NCBI GenBank assembly: GCA_016800925.1
Contig: JABCPU010000479.1
Span: 1-49,146 of the forward strand
Origin: Suillus spraguei
Lineage: Eukaryota; Basidiomycota; Agaricomycetes; Boletales; Suillaceae
Direction of reading: 5' to 3'
DNA: 49,146 nt
Below the pieces are notes generated by a model. That model saw only the letters and a program-made list of their open reading frames with translations, did not search any database and was not told the DNA's origin. Positions within the stretch are counted from its first letter, which is position 1, and each line of letters starts with the position of its first letter. Below, one piece after another: positions 1 to 11,049 of this stretch. A program made the position numbers and the translations under genes.

Positions 1-280
1 TGCTTTGTTCATCAGGAAAATGCGAAATTCACGTAGGCAGGTCTCACCTCAATATACCTAAGTAGACAGGCTAGACAGCTCACCTTTTGTAGGCACTTTG
101 TAGGTCTCGTATACACCAATGAATACCAATCAAATCATCAGACTCCTCCGAAACTTTTCTTTTTATTCCAACGTCGATCCTCATCATACATCGTCTAGTT
201 TTTCGAATAACTCAAGGTACGTCGTACTGGTACCATACTTACACATAACTACTATACTTTCAGAGTAACAGGCTGTAACA

Positions 281-728
281 ATGTGGCAGCACTCGCCGGA
301 CAAGGAAAATTGCCAGTCCCCAGCGGCAAAGCAAAACAAACGGTACAAGAGGTGAGTAACATAACTCACCGATTGCTGCCCCTACTAACATAGCATCTCG
401 CAGGCCCAAACGAGAACTCGTCCGGTGGATACCCTTAGAGGAAATCCAGAAGTGCCTGAAAAATGCAACTGATTCACAGCCTGCATAATTTGACGACCTT
501 CTAGCTGCCAGTGTCTCCCCGCATGAGGTGCCAGCTTCTAAGTCTCCAAATACTACACCCGCGCCTCCATACAAGCAAACTCCAGCCCCTCTCGTAGTCT
601 CTCAAAATTACATGTACAGACTTGTTGCTGAGCGTTGGGATGCCGAAGAAAGGCATTGCACAGAGGGTCGAAAAGCACAAATGTTAGAAGTACAGCTTGC
701 TGCCCATGCAATAATGAAACTAGTGTAA
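281..728 (+). pseudogene. Two-exon hypothetical gene with an in-frame stop
   Basis: Exon 1 runs 281-351 and exon 2 starts at 404, with a GT-AG intron of 52 bp (GTGAGT donor, GCAG acceptor) that keeps frame. Exon 1 encodes a short basic start (MWQHSPDKENCQ) and exon 2 continues PKRELVRWIPLEEIQ. The frame is broken by a TAA at 486-488 and then stays open through a proline- and threonine-rich stretch and a helical, charged end to the stop at 726-728. The TAA would be a CAA glutamine codon before one C-to-T change. The layout resembles small basic or coiled-coil proteins that accompany large transposon families in mushrooms, but I cannot name it. The function is unknown. Confidence 0.5.
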
Positions 729-759
729 CATGTACCAAAATCAAGTGTTTCGGAATTTG

Positions 760-1960
760 TAGAAGCTATGCATGTCTATCCAAGGGTTAAGGTAAAATGT
801 CTTGCATGTGTCCAAGATAAAATCTCGCCTCCACGTTTGGTCCACATGTGTGCCGAACTTAGGTGCGAGGTGATTGACCAGCATACGAATGTGAGACTGT
901 GTGCAGCTGCAACATTGTATCACGCGCACGAAAGGGATTGAACCATTCAATGAGTGCAAGATGGAAAGGCTGTCCAGGAGTTCGTAGGTGCATAGGTAAG
1001 TCGAAGATCAAGCGGACTTGCGCAACTTGAAAGCCTAAGCAGTCCAAGTTTCAATGTGAAAAACTCAATTTTGAACCTACTCACCTTCCAGTGCAGTCCC
1101 CCGAGTGTGTACATTAGTATTCCCTTCTGATTGGACAAGGACAGTATCAAACTGTCCTGGTGAACCTGCTGACCGACCTGAAGGGGGGGTATAAGGCACT
1201 GCATGGATGCGGTCCATGGATTTCAACATGTGGATGGCACGTAAGTGTGGGTAAGGGATTGACAGACGCCGGTAAGCATCAAATCAATCCCAATGAGAGA
1301 CTGACAATTGAGCAAGTTGTGAGGGTGGCGGCATTTGGGCAGATGCAGTTTGAATGAGGTATTGGGACACAGCTGTAAAGAAATTGACTGCCCCCAAGGT
1401 CTGGGCAATAGCATCGACGGTCAGAGTTCGAAATGGAGGGCGAGCTGCTAGTATGTGGGATAAAGGTGTTTTACCTGCACTTGGCTGTGCCACTTCGGTT
1501 ACATCCACATTCAGCACGCCACCTTCAACATCATCAACATCGCCATCAACTTCCACCTCGTCAACTCCAAGACCTCTCTGTAATCTCCAGTCAAGGTAAG
1601 CCACAAATTGATCAACTGCTTCTTGACGTGCTAACCACTTTGTCATCTGTCCGACATAGTCCTTTTTGTTCGTTGCTCGATATGCATTTTTTGCAAAGTC
1701 AATGTGCAGCTGTTCAGGGAATTCTGTGTTGAAGCCATCTGCGGAGCCACGAGATTTGATGGATGCCACATACTGTTCCATGGAGTGCATCTTTGGTATG
1801 TTAAAGTCGTCCCGCACCCCCAGATCCACAAATATATGTATATGCTTATGTTCATGGAATTCACGTAGTGCAGCCTCCAGGGCATCAAGTGACTGAGACG
1901 TATGGGACAAGGCCACATATGTCCTAGAGGTGAGTTCAACTTCAGCTTGCTAATGTCATC
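760..1960 (-). pseudogene. Plavaka-type (CACTA-like) transposase, C-terminal relic
   Basis: The longest open piece (1284-1916) contains motifs I associate with the C-terminal part of Plavaka transposases of Agaricomycetes: FVDLGVRDDFNIPK, then GFNTEFPEQLHIDFAK, AYRATNKKDYVGQMTKWL and a following R-Q-E helix. Downstream on the same strand (1223-770) other frames continue the family pattern, with AQVRLIFDLP and ALIEWFNPF near 1040-900. Reaching them needs frame changes and passing stop codons, so the copy is dead. The N-terminal catalytic part is not recognisable upstream, although intron-like sequence and coding-like pieces continue to about 2250. These enzymes cut and paste DNA elements in the nucleus. 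The family assignment rests on recalled motifs. Confidence 0.68.
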
Positions 1961-2796
1961 TTTTTTCATTGTATTCCCATAAGTGATGACTGAGGAGTCG
2001 GATATGCGCATCAACCAGCAGTGATACACACTCGGTGCGTGAATGTCATTTGCTTCTCATCAAACTCGACTGATGCACTGCATGACATTTATGAGCTACC
2101 TGCAGGCACCTCTGGGGTTCTTCATGAATTACGACCTGCAATATACCTGGGTACTTGAGGAGAAAATGTGGTCTAGATGGTAGGTCCACTTAGGTTTGAG
2201 AATAGCAAGCTATCTGAAGTCTAAGAGGATATCAGGTTAGTTTTTACTAACTTTCAGCATCTTTAAGATTTAGAGCTAATATCAGTGGTTTTGTGACCAA
2301 CTACCTCCCATGATTAGGCATGTCATAATGTCCCCCTGAAGATCCCTTGCCTCTGGTTTGACCATTGGTGTCCTAAACACCAGGCAGCTCACAAGTGTTA
2401 ATCTTTACCAAAAATCTCTCGAGGGACGGAGCGACCAAGGTTGCAGTGCTGATTACTGATTTACCCCTGCATGGGATTGGAGAGAAGGGAGATGACTTTC
2501 CTGAAGGGTGTCCACTTCGTAAATCACACTTTCGTTCTTAAATTGTAATGGATTGGCAACTAATGCCAAATTAAAATTTGACCCGCTCCATGTCTACTAC
2601 AAAATTGTATACAGTACTGATTGACAAATATATAACATACTTCTCCAGCACACACTTTGAAGCTAACATTGAAAAAAGGCACCGATGACACTAGGGTTAG
2701 GGTCACAAGTGTACTTCTCTTTCAGTCACATCAGTCTAAGGTCAGTCTGAACGTCCATACCAGTATATCTCTGATTATATCAGTGGTTTAATAGGG
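1960..2796. other. Intergenic or decayed transposon sequence
   Basis: No intact reading frame is visible. The first 250 bp may hold decayed upstream exons of the transposase on the minus strand, with a possible acceptor ending in GCAG near 2140. The rest is moderately AT-rich. A short telomere-like GGGTTAGGG string occurs near 2695 but is isolated. Confidence 0.4.
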
Positions 2797-4277
2797 GTGA
2801 GACCTAACCATTACCAAACTCGACAAACGTCACTTGGTAAACGGAGTGTAACCAACCACCCAGAAAGGGCTCTAATGCTGGCTCAGTGGAATACCGCACT
2901 CCATAAGCCACGTTTCCATGTGTTTGCTGATTTGACTTGGGTGTCACCCAATGCCTCACTAGATAGGCTGGACCTAAAAGCACTGGAATGCTGGACTGGT
3001 CCCAGGGCTGAAAAACCTGTTGTTCCCTTTGACAGCTTGCAGTATCCTGACTGGTATGCCTGGGAGAAACATTGGCATCCGTGGGTGCCACACCGTGATG
3101 ACTCAAATAAATTGTAGTGGCACCAGCTTCCCCATGACCCAGCATTTCAACCCCTGGATGATGAAGTCAGAGCCAAACAAGAACTTTTGGCCATGGCCAA
3201 AATTCTGCACGCCATATCTCAGTATATCAAACCTGAGGGCCCAAGACCTGACAATGCGTACCTCATCCACAATCTCGATCTCAGCCTCCCTCATTCACAG
3301 GACCATGCCCGTAGATTCATGCTCTCCGCAAGTGGTTATGTCTGATGGGTGAAATCTCACCGTCCAAATGACATGGAGAGATGCTTGAAGAAATATGTAA
3401 ATCCAAGGACACGGAACACATGCAGGCCTGGAGACTGGATCAACCAGGAGGGGTGGGTGTAATTCTAGATCTGACCCGGGACAAAAGAGAAATGAACATA
3501 GGGCTGTACTTGCAGCACAACATTCCAATGTATTACCCCTGGACCTCGTCTGCAGCCGCTGATGACGCATTTTATCATTTGTCACCCACTCACTTGCTAT
3601 CCCTTAACAGTAATCTAGAAACAACCGCATCCCAAAATTTCGATTTCTTTCTCCAGCCATGGTTGCCTGGTCAAAGGGGCCAGGCTTTGACAGCTCCGAA
3701 ACTACCTTCCTTAACCTGTCAGGTGTTGGACTTCCAGGGTTGGATACCCAGAGACATCTCTCGCAAAGCAGCCCGAAGTTGTTTCCAGTTATTTTACTTC
3801 GAGGAACATCTATTAGACGAATGTCTGGCCCAGTCATATATTCAAATCTATCATAGATTTAGACCTAATATCGCACCGAAACCTGAACATTTGGTCACAG
3901 ACGCTACAGATGTCTGTATCAGGGAGAGATGGAAATTTCATTACGCCCCTCCTGCCAGTCAATTTTATGACACCGTCACTCAACAGCTTAAGACTGCCAA
4001 ACCCACCGCCCCTGTGACTGTCCCATCACCAGCGAACTCCTCGTGGGGCTTGATGATCCCTCTATTGTCTCAGAAGGACACCAGATGTCTGGGTCCAGCA
4101 CAATCTCAAGCGGATGATCCTGGAGCTACAGATTGTGAACAACGTATGAGAGAGATTATTGTTCAGGTGGACTTCGGGAGTTATAATGGCCTGGATGCAC
4201 AGATACAAAATTTTGTTTTGAGGTTACCGGATGAACTTCAAGTACCCCATGATGGTGGTTTGTGGTCGTCAGCCTAG
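2797..4277 (+). pseudogene. Broken large hypothetical gene, multi-copy basidiomycete type
   Basis: One reading frame runs from 2797 to about 3465 through two stops, TAG at 3115-3117 (SNKL*WHQLPHDP) and TGA at 3343-3345 (SASGYV*WVKSHRP). A frame change near 3450 then leads into the long open frame that ends at 4277. The join is coherent in sense: GDWINQEGWV is followed by GVILDLTRDKREM and LYLQHNIPMYYPW. The pattern of a hydrophobic strand, YLQ.. and YYPW resembles a widespread but uncharacterised Agaricomycete family found near transposons. No catalytic motif was recognised. The stops fit single transitions from CAG and CGA (or TGG), so this is probably a mutated copy rather than a spliced gene. 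Confidence 0.55.
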
Positions 4278-4667
4278 GGCTTGTCTGGATACCTCTTCCA
4301 TAATGTAAACTGTTGTGAGTATTCTACTTTGCACTGAATTGGCCTTGCCAGTGATCTTGGTACTATATTTTTCAGGCAACTTGGGAGGTCTTTTGTTCAG
4401 CACCACCAGGCTGTTGCTGGCGCCAAGATGTTGACATTTTGTATGGAATAACGAGAACATCATAATTCATTCACACTGTGCGTTGCTGTGTGATTCATCA
4501 TAACATGCACTAATAGAACCAAAGGGACCTGCAAATTCAATGGACCAATCTTCCATCATCCAAGCCAGGAACGACTCCTTATCAATTATATCCAGAAACT
4601 CCATAATAACGACAAAACGGACGTGCTACGGGCATGCTAGATTGTCTATATTCTGACGTCGACAGCC

Positions 4668-4862
4668 GTAGTACCACGTCAATTCCAGCTCGAAGCCATT
4701 CTGGCGACGCTGGATGGTCGAGACAGGGTTATAACTGTGGGAACAGGCAGTGGAAAGACATTGTGTATCCTAATTCCTATCCTACTTCGTCCAAGTACTG
4801 TGAGCACGACAATGTCACCACTCAAATGACTCCAGGCCACACAGGTAATTTGACCTGAGTGC
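4668..4862 (+). pseudogene. RecQ-like DEAD helicase N-terminal fragment
   Basis: The frame reads VVPRQFQLEAILATLDGRD, then VGTGSGKT (the Walker A motif that binds ATP, 4734-4760), then a hydrophobic strand with IPILLRP and TTMSPLK*LQATQ. This order (Q-motif-like QFQ, Walker A, motif Ia-like SPL.xLQ) is typical of RecQ-type helicases, including those common in mushroom genomes. The TGA at 4827-4829 stands where arginine (CGA) would fit SPLKRLQ. No DEAH box or later motifs could be followed downstream, so only the first part of domain 1 is present. RecQ enzymes unwind DNA during repair. This piece is too short to act. Confidence 0.65.
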
Positions 4863-5360
4863 AATAACTCTGCGCACATGTCAAGTAGAGCAAAGAAATG
4901 TGAGAGGCTACCGATTTGATGAATAGAACCTTGATGAACATGGAGGAGTGCCCAGACAAAGTTAAGACAAGGCAAACAGGCCAAATCCAAGTTGAATGAC
5001 CTCAAGACGAGTGAATGGATTAACATCTTTGACCCATAATGAGAGTCCGTTCGGGAACTCAGACTTTGGCCAAATTCGAACAAACCTGAATTATTAAGTA
5101 AGCTTGCCGGGTTGCCGTCGAGCGCGACCATAGCTATGTCACAGTCTCGATAATCTACATAGCGTGCGCTGCACAATCAATCATGCCCCCAACCTGCACC
5201 TTTCCTTTGCACTATCATATACGTAGCTACCCTGTTAGATTAGCAAGCGCGTCTCGCAGCCGAGTGCACCAAAGTTCATTCTCGCTTGCCACCTTGCAAG
5301 TGATCGCCTCAATTTCAATCAATCGTTCTGGACCAATGACACTACATTGATGGCAAGTCA
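4863..5360. other. No supported gene
   Basis: No gene could be supported here. A long open frame on the minus strand (4679-5176) overlaps the helicase fragment and looks like its shadow. Some of the sequence may be further decayed helicase. Confidence 0.35.
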
Positions 5361-6450
5361 GTCTGTGTCATGAGGTGCTCCAAGGACTGCAGATGCATGT
5401 CAATCTAAATGGGTACAGGTAAGTACTTTTTTCTGAGCGGCTGCTAACAGTAGTAGTACTAATGAATGCTTTCTAGATATGCAAATGGTATCTTGTCATA
5501 GACAAGATCGCACACGCCTCTGGCATCTCATACAGCATCGAGTGTGGTGCAAACATTGGTCCTGAATCAGAGACGATTTGGGAGGATTATATCAAGGTAT
5601 TTCATTTATTATTTTTACTTCACTATTGCGCTAATTACATGTATTGGATAACCCCCAAGCCAAGGCGTACAAGACAAAGGGCTGGCCCCATTATGAAGCC
5701 CTGTGTGGTATCATCCCAGCGGAAGTGAGCACTTGGGTTGAATTCCACGCAGGCATTGACAACACCGATAACACGTTGACGCTTGGTGCAAGTGCCACTC
5801 CTGGTCCATCCAGTGCCAGTAATATTTTGATGGCATCACTGGAGGATGCACTCGACCGTGTTGAGCTCAACGGCCACCCTGCTGCTAACAATGATGCCGG
5901 ACCACAACCCCAACCTCCTACTGCGCCCTCTGCTCCCATACGCGCTCCTACTCCCTCCTCTACTCCTCCAATAAACCATGATCATAACACAGCAATCACT
6001 ACAGCCACCGACAATGTTTCGTCGAGTTTCCTCTCTGCCTCCACTCACCAATCTTCGACGGCCGTGAAATGCAAATCCGAAGGGGATGACAAATCGTGTC
6101 ACGAGTCCCATCCACCACAGTCCTCCAAAGGGAAGTCGAAATCACAGCGCGTATTGATGGCATCAGCAATTGACGACTTGGGAGGAAAATCGGGAGGTCT
6201 TACTTTGGCAACAACCTCATTTAATGAGACGGTTGCCGCTCATGTAGTTGAGCCCATCCCCCTCCGCAAACAAAGGGCGATTCTTCAGGTGCAGGAGGAA
6301 GAAGGTCTCGACCCACATGAAATTGTTGCGCTGATTACCTTGTTTCAATCACACGTTGACGTTGCTGATTCTTATCTCAATATTAAATGCGATGTTGTAT
6401 GCAAAGTTTTGATTGAAAAGTATTTAGAGGACTATAGGAACAAATTGTAG
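5361..6450 (+). CDS. Myb/SANT-like DNA-binding protein, Harbinger-associated
   Basis: An exon at 5477-5596 reads ICKWYLVIDKIAHASG, then ECGANIGPESE and IWEDYIK. The frame from 5647 continues DNPQAKAYKTKGWPHYE. This matches the fungal Myb/SANT-like domain, in which a K-W..L helix is followed by W..Y......K.F..KGWPHY. An upstream exon near 5361-5416 (LQMHVNLNG) is plausible. The remaining 230 residues are low-complexity S/T/P-rich sequence followed by a helical end (LDPHEIVALITLF). Such proteins bind transposon ends and partner the Harbinger nuclease, which lies convergently at 7.1-8.1 kb. The third exon lacks a clear AG acceptor before 5647, so the copy may be defective. Confidence 0.65.
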
Positions 6451-6486
6451 TACTGCTAGTCAATATCAATACATCGTGTCATCATA

Positions 6487-7030
6487 GTGCTAACCATGCC
6501 TCTTCCGACCCCACATTCAACCAGAACGGCATTTCCTCTTCTGCTACCAACGACTCATCTTACAAAAAGTTCGTCGCCTCTTACAAGAACCTTCACTTTC
6601 CTCCCATCTTTAGTACTTCAATCAGCCCAACTGCTCTCCTCTATCCCGCCCCCACCCTATCTAACCCTATGAGTTCAGCCCAAGCGCTCTCCTCTATTCC
6701 ACCCCCATCCTATCTAACCCTATGAGTTCAGCCCAACCACTCTCCTCTGTTCCAACCTCACCCTATCTAACCCTATGAGTCTTCTGCTACCAACGACTCA
6801 TCTTACAAAAAGTTCGTCGCCTCTTATGAGAAACTTCACTTTCCTCCCATTTCTAGTACTTCGTTCAGCACAATTGCTCTCCTCTATTCCACCCCCACCC
6901 TATCTAACCCTTTGTTCAGCCCAACTGCTCTCCTCTATTCCATTCCCACCCTATCTAACCCTATGAGTTATGCCGGCCCACATCCAACCAGAACGGTGTT
7001 TCCTCTTCTGCTACCAACGATTCATCTTAG
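6487..7030 (+). repeat. Tandem and dispersed repeats between the convergent Harbinger genes
   Basis: A pyrimidine-rich unit of about 50-60 bp (TTCAGCCC, CTCTCCTCTATTCC, CACCCTATCTAACCCTATGAG) recurs about five times between 6610 and 6965. A second, longer motif beginning TCTTCTGCTACCAACGA and ending TTCATCTTA or CTCATCTTA appears near 6537, 6781 and 7005, so a larger unit of about 240 bp was also duplicated. Open frames here are repeat translations, not genes. Confidence 0.8.
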
Positions 7031-7098
7031 TAGTTAATAGAATACCGATTGAAAAAATATATTGAGAAAAGTGTAACACTAGAAACAAAAATGCTACA

Positions 7099-8084
7099 CT
7101 ACAATTCGTCCTGCACACCAGGTGGCATCAGCTCCCCTCTTCGACGTCTCTCTGCCAGGTAATCTACCCACATGGCTTGCGCAAGTTGATCACGATGATC
7201 ATGCGCACGTGTCCTTGCAGCTTCAGTTGGAGGACTGTCAGGAAGCATACCGATGTATCGAGGCCTCCATTCATCAGACTCAACATAATGATAGTCCAAC
7301 AAATCATCAGGGTCTTGGATGCAGATGATGTTGTGGATCAAACAGAGTGCCGGAGGGATCCGAGATTGAATTTCTGAGTTGTACTCAGGGGGAAGTAAGA
7401 TGATGCGAAAGCGTTTCTTGAGAACACCTAAAATGTGCTCAATAACATTGCGAAGCATTGTGTTATAGATTTCTTGAGCGCTGCAAGGCCTGAAATATGG
7501 ATAAGTATGAGAGCAGTAATATATTTCAAAAACATATAGGAGGTTTGCGCGGCCCCTTTCAATAGCAGGTCTGGCACAATTTTTGGGATCGGAGAGCAGG
7601 TGTCTAGGCACCACTGACGCAATGAGAGCATCGATCAAACGTCCATTAATGTTGGGGTTGGCAAAGAGTGAAGCTAATTCAGATGATCGAAGAGATGTCT
7701 CTTCACCAAAACCACATCCAAAGGAAGATGACTTAAAATCTCCGTAACAATGATAAAACCATCATCATCTGCAGACTCTTGTCTCTTCTCGACCCAATCT
7801 CGTGCAGCCCGCCATGTACTTAGAGTACCAGTATGGTAGTACCCAGAATGGTAGTGGAGTTGTTGGGAATGCTGTGTGAATGATAGAACGGCACCCGTTG
7901 AACCATGCTTGTCCAAACAGTTGTTGAAGCTCTGACGAGAGTGCGAGGGAATAGGAAGCAATAAAAAGTCCTTGGGAAGCTCAGCATCAGGTAAAGCGTG
8001 TTTTTTAGAGAAAAATGTGGGGGCCAATACTTTATCGACATTATCGAATGCGATGTTGATGAGAAGGTTGAGCAATGCATCCAT
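7099..8084 (-). pseudogene. Harbinger-type DDE nuclease, frame-broken
   Basis: The downstream frame (7099-7638) contains LRNVIEHILGVLKKRFRIIL and RIPPALCLIHNII, the hallmark C-terminal block of PIF/Harbinger nucleases (usually NVIER.FG.LK.RF, then ..ALC.LHNF). The upstream frame (7674-8084) encodes DKVLAPTFFSKKHALP and a later acidic stretch. Joining the two at about 7680 needs a one-base frame change, after which ELASLFANPNINGRLIDA follows without a stop. I could not identify the first catalytic aspartates with confidence, so part of the catalytic core may be deleted or replaced. The enzyme would cut transposon ends in the nucleus with its Myb/SANT partner, encoded convergently at 5.4-6.5 kb. 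Family assignment of the C-terminal block is firm, that of the N-terminal half weaker. Confidence 0.7.
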
Positions 8085-8109
8085 GTGAAGATATAGCTAT
8101 ATACCACAT

Positions 8110-8700
8110 GCTATCTGATTTTTGGCACGATATTTCATCCCTTACCTTGCACCTCCACTGAGGCATAAGTCTAGAATGAGTAGTACCACAGGACTGGACT
8201 ATCTCCTGACCGTGAATTGTAGAGTTGAGGGTGTTTAGTTGGAAGGCAGAGGGCGTCCTGGCCAAATGATGTCACCGCTGATGGTAACATGTGAGTAGTG
8301 TATATTTGTAGCAGAAATGCTCACATACATACCTTGAACAGATTGCACGAGGCGTTCTCCATTAGTCTGAGGACTTACTGCCTATTCTGTGTCAACATTG
8401 AGCTCTAAGCGATAGTGTGGTTTCAGTCAAGGCAGACACCACCAGCCGCCTCATTCACATCATTCCCTTCCATACAGATACCCAACCTTGATGTCGTCTT
8501 CACCTGCTGATTTAAGTACCCAGGGTCACTTCATGCAGAATACCATGACTAATGCAAATGATGGGGCCCTGGGTTCTCCAGATCTCAAACACACGCTGGC
8601 TTTATTGTAATGCAAAAACCATCATGTCAGGTATATAGTGAAGCCGACATCATGCTCACAAAAGTATCTAAAACTTGAACATATGAATAACACGCCAAGT
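8110..8700. other. No supported gene
   Basis: No gene is visible between the nuclease and the zinc-finger gene. Possible further 5' exons of the nuclease (8120-8270) could not be confirmed. Confidence 0.4.
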
Positions 8701-8708
8701 GAATAAGT

Positions 8709-10992
8709 CTACTGGAAGCTGAGACCGCTGGGGCACAGACAGACGTAATCCTCCTGCTTTGCTGTAAGTGGAAAGTCATGAGAAAATAAAGAATCTTGGG
8801 AGGAGAATTGAACAAGCCAGTCAGGTTTGGGTAGGTAACCCGCTGTATGCCAGTGACAGCAGTTGCACTGGAACCTAAAGAAGTTGGAGCCTTGGCGGAC
8901 GGATCTTCTGACTGTGATATCCCCAGGCCCAGGATTGCACTGATCGGTGCCACACCTGGGGGGGAGGCCCCAGACACAGCCAGAGCGGGTGGAAGCTATG
9001 TACCTCCGGCTAATCATGTCACCTTTTTGATTCCTACAAACCAATACCACAGGGGTATGGCACAACAAGGTCCAATGAGCGATCTCCTCTTCCAAGACCA
9101 ACTCGACAGGTATGTGGTGGATGTAGACCTTGATGATCACCCGCAACATGAAGGGCATGACCACAGAGGGTTGAACAGAATGAGCAGTGAATCCGATGAT
9201 AAACAGTAGGTGCTTGCTGAATCCGCTAATGTCATTAAAAACACTACAGGGCTGGGTGGTATCATACCTGCTGACCAGCGACTTGATGGTCTCAAAATGC
9301 GATTCATTTGTGAATGCCGAACCGCAAGCCAGCAGGACCATTCCTTTAGTGCCCACCATGGATTGGGAACACTTCCACAACTCCGGGCCCAAGTAGTGGC
9401 GGCACACCTGAGATCCCGGTCAAAAACAGAAATGGGACAGGTGAGCCCAGTCTCACTCACCTTAGAGGCATTCTCGGTCCATACATTTCCATGTCGATCA
9501 ACGCTGTGGACCAACTCACCACTCTCATAATCACTGTGTATCGATCAGAACCAGCAAATCGGTCTCTGGTTTGGCCTTCACGAGGGCAAGGGCATCGCGG
9601 ACATGGGCCCGGACATTTGGCAGGCAAGCAGCTCCAGTGACCATTTCAATGTGGGTGAGTTGCAACTGCCACATATTTGACGTCAGTCTGGTGTCATTTT
9701 AGGTTTAACTGAAGCGGTACACACCATATCAGGACAATGCAAAAATTCTTCCAGCAGCTGACAGCGCAACAAACTTTCAGGGTATGCGTCAAGTTTCAAG
9801 GCAATGGTGTGAAACACCAGTGGACGTCGGGTGTAATGCTTGCCAGTAAGGTAGGCACCTTGTGCAACCACCGAGTACTATGAATAAATCATGGTCACCT
9901 ACCAGTCTGGGATTTGATTAGGAAAGTAGCTCACAGGCAATCGCCCGGGTGTAGAGCTCCGGCAGATCCAACAAGGTGGACACCAAAATTCACCTGGGCC
10001 CAGATCTTTGACACAGGGATGCAAATTTGACTTCTGGAAGCACAGGGCGTAAGGACAACCGGGTCGGACACATTTCTTTAACAGGCCAGCGTCAGAACAA
10101 CTGCTGCATTTGGTCGCAGTACCATCGTATTGTGCTAGTGAAGACGCCTCCAAGGCCAATGCCTCAGATCTGGGATCACCTGGCCAAGTGCAGAGGTCAG
10201 AATACTGCCACAAAGATCATGTCAGGCGAACAAGACACCCACTAGGCAACCCCTCTGTTCACAATTCAGTCAGTATACAGAAGAGCAACCAGAAAATTAC
10301 AGAGATCAAGACCTACCTCTGGTATCAATGACTCAACTTTGACTATGAACAGCACGCCTGATACCAGGAGCCACCACAACATCACTGTCAACATCTAAGG
10401 GGGAAGCGTCAGCCATAGGTGCAAGAGTGCAGTGAAGTTGTTCTATATGGCCTACCCATCGTGTCATTGGCATCTGGAAGAAAAGAGTTCAGGAGTTTTG
10501 CCGGAATTCGCTGCATGACTGATGTACCTAATATCGGGCGTGACTTGCCTCGCAAAGCCCGACCCTGGGCCATAGGTAGCGAACCTGGGGTGCCCCCCAC
10601 AGCGACTCCCCTTCCTCCCCTTCCTCCCCTTCACCCCTTCCAGCTCTTCCAGCTCTTCCAGCTCTTCCGCCACTTCCACCTGGTGCGACAGGAGACATTG
10701 TGGGTGCAGACCTGCCACTGTGACGCCTTCCTGGTCTCTTGCCATCGTCTTCATCTTCGTCTTCATTAGCATCTTGTTCTCCCTCACCTTGGTGATTTTC
10801 ACCATTGCCATCATTATCACCATCGCTATCGCCATCACTATCAACATTCTCCTCCTCCTGATTCCGGGTCTCATGACTGGCTGCATTGTGAAGGGTGGAG
10901 TTGACGCCTGTGGCAAGGATGTTGTTATTAACACTGGGACCAGCATTTTGATTAGGTGTATGAGTGCTGAATTGTGCGCCCATATTAATCAC
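8709..10992 (-). CDS. Large zinc-finger hypothetical protein, multi-exon, probably decayed
   Basis: Pieces in transcription order are: an N-terminal low-complexity region (10992-10528) with an acidic D/G/N/E run and a Gly-Arg/Ala-Gly run; a cysteine cluster (10213-9899) with C-x2-C, KKCVRPGCPYALCF, and a C-x2-C after GEFW, a treble-clef or PHD-like zinc module; and a C-terminal frame (9407-8709) with VLLACGSAFTNESHF, a conserved-looking FIIGF..HSVQPS segment and late cysteines (RCGTDQC, CNCCHW). The order matches an uncharacterised Agaricomycete family I recognise by pattern: a zinc module in the middle, a hydrophobic VLVACG strand, then C-rich ribbons. Linking the pieces needs introns and passes stop codons near 9480-9560. 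No enzymatic motif is evident. Confidence 0.5.
10600..10860. repeat. Low-complexity triplet-like tracts
   Basis: The plus strand carries CCTTCCTCC repeats, five close copies of CAGCTCTTC-like 9-mers near 10640-10670, and ATC/ACC-rich triplets near 10800-10850. On the minus strand they encode the Gly/Arg and Asp/Gly runs of the hypothetical protein, so they are coding microsatellites. Confidence 0.7.
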
Positions 10993-11049
10993 ATGTCCAT
11001 CACCAGGATTAGTACCAGGTGCGCCCTCCCATCAGATCCGACATGGTAA

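Noticed and set aside
1354..1732. Plus-strand frames opposite the Plavaka region
   Set aside because: The minus strand carries the recognisable transposase motifs; the plus-strand frames are complementary shadows.
2690..2715. Telomere-like GGGTTAGGG, with similar strings near 13935 and in the 6.6-7.0 kb repeats
   Set aside because: Only one or two units at each place, with no tandem telomeric run; not a chromosome end.
4679..5176. A 165-residue minus-strand open frame
   Set aside because: It overlaps the plus-strand helicase fragment with its Walker A motif and has no motif of its own; likely a shadow.
10528..10992. Acidic and Gly/Arg-rich frame as an independent gene
   Set aside because: Its composition reflects microsatellites and it lies upstream on the same strand as the zinc-module gene, so it is more likely the N-terminal part of that gene.
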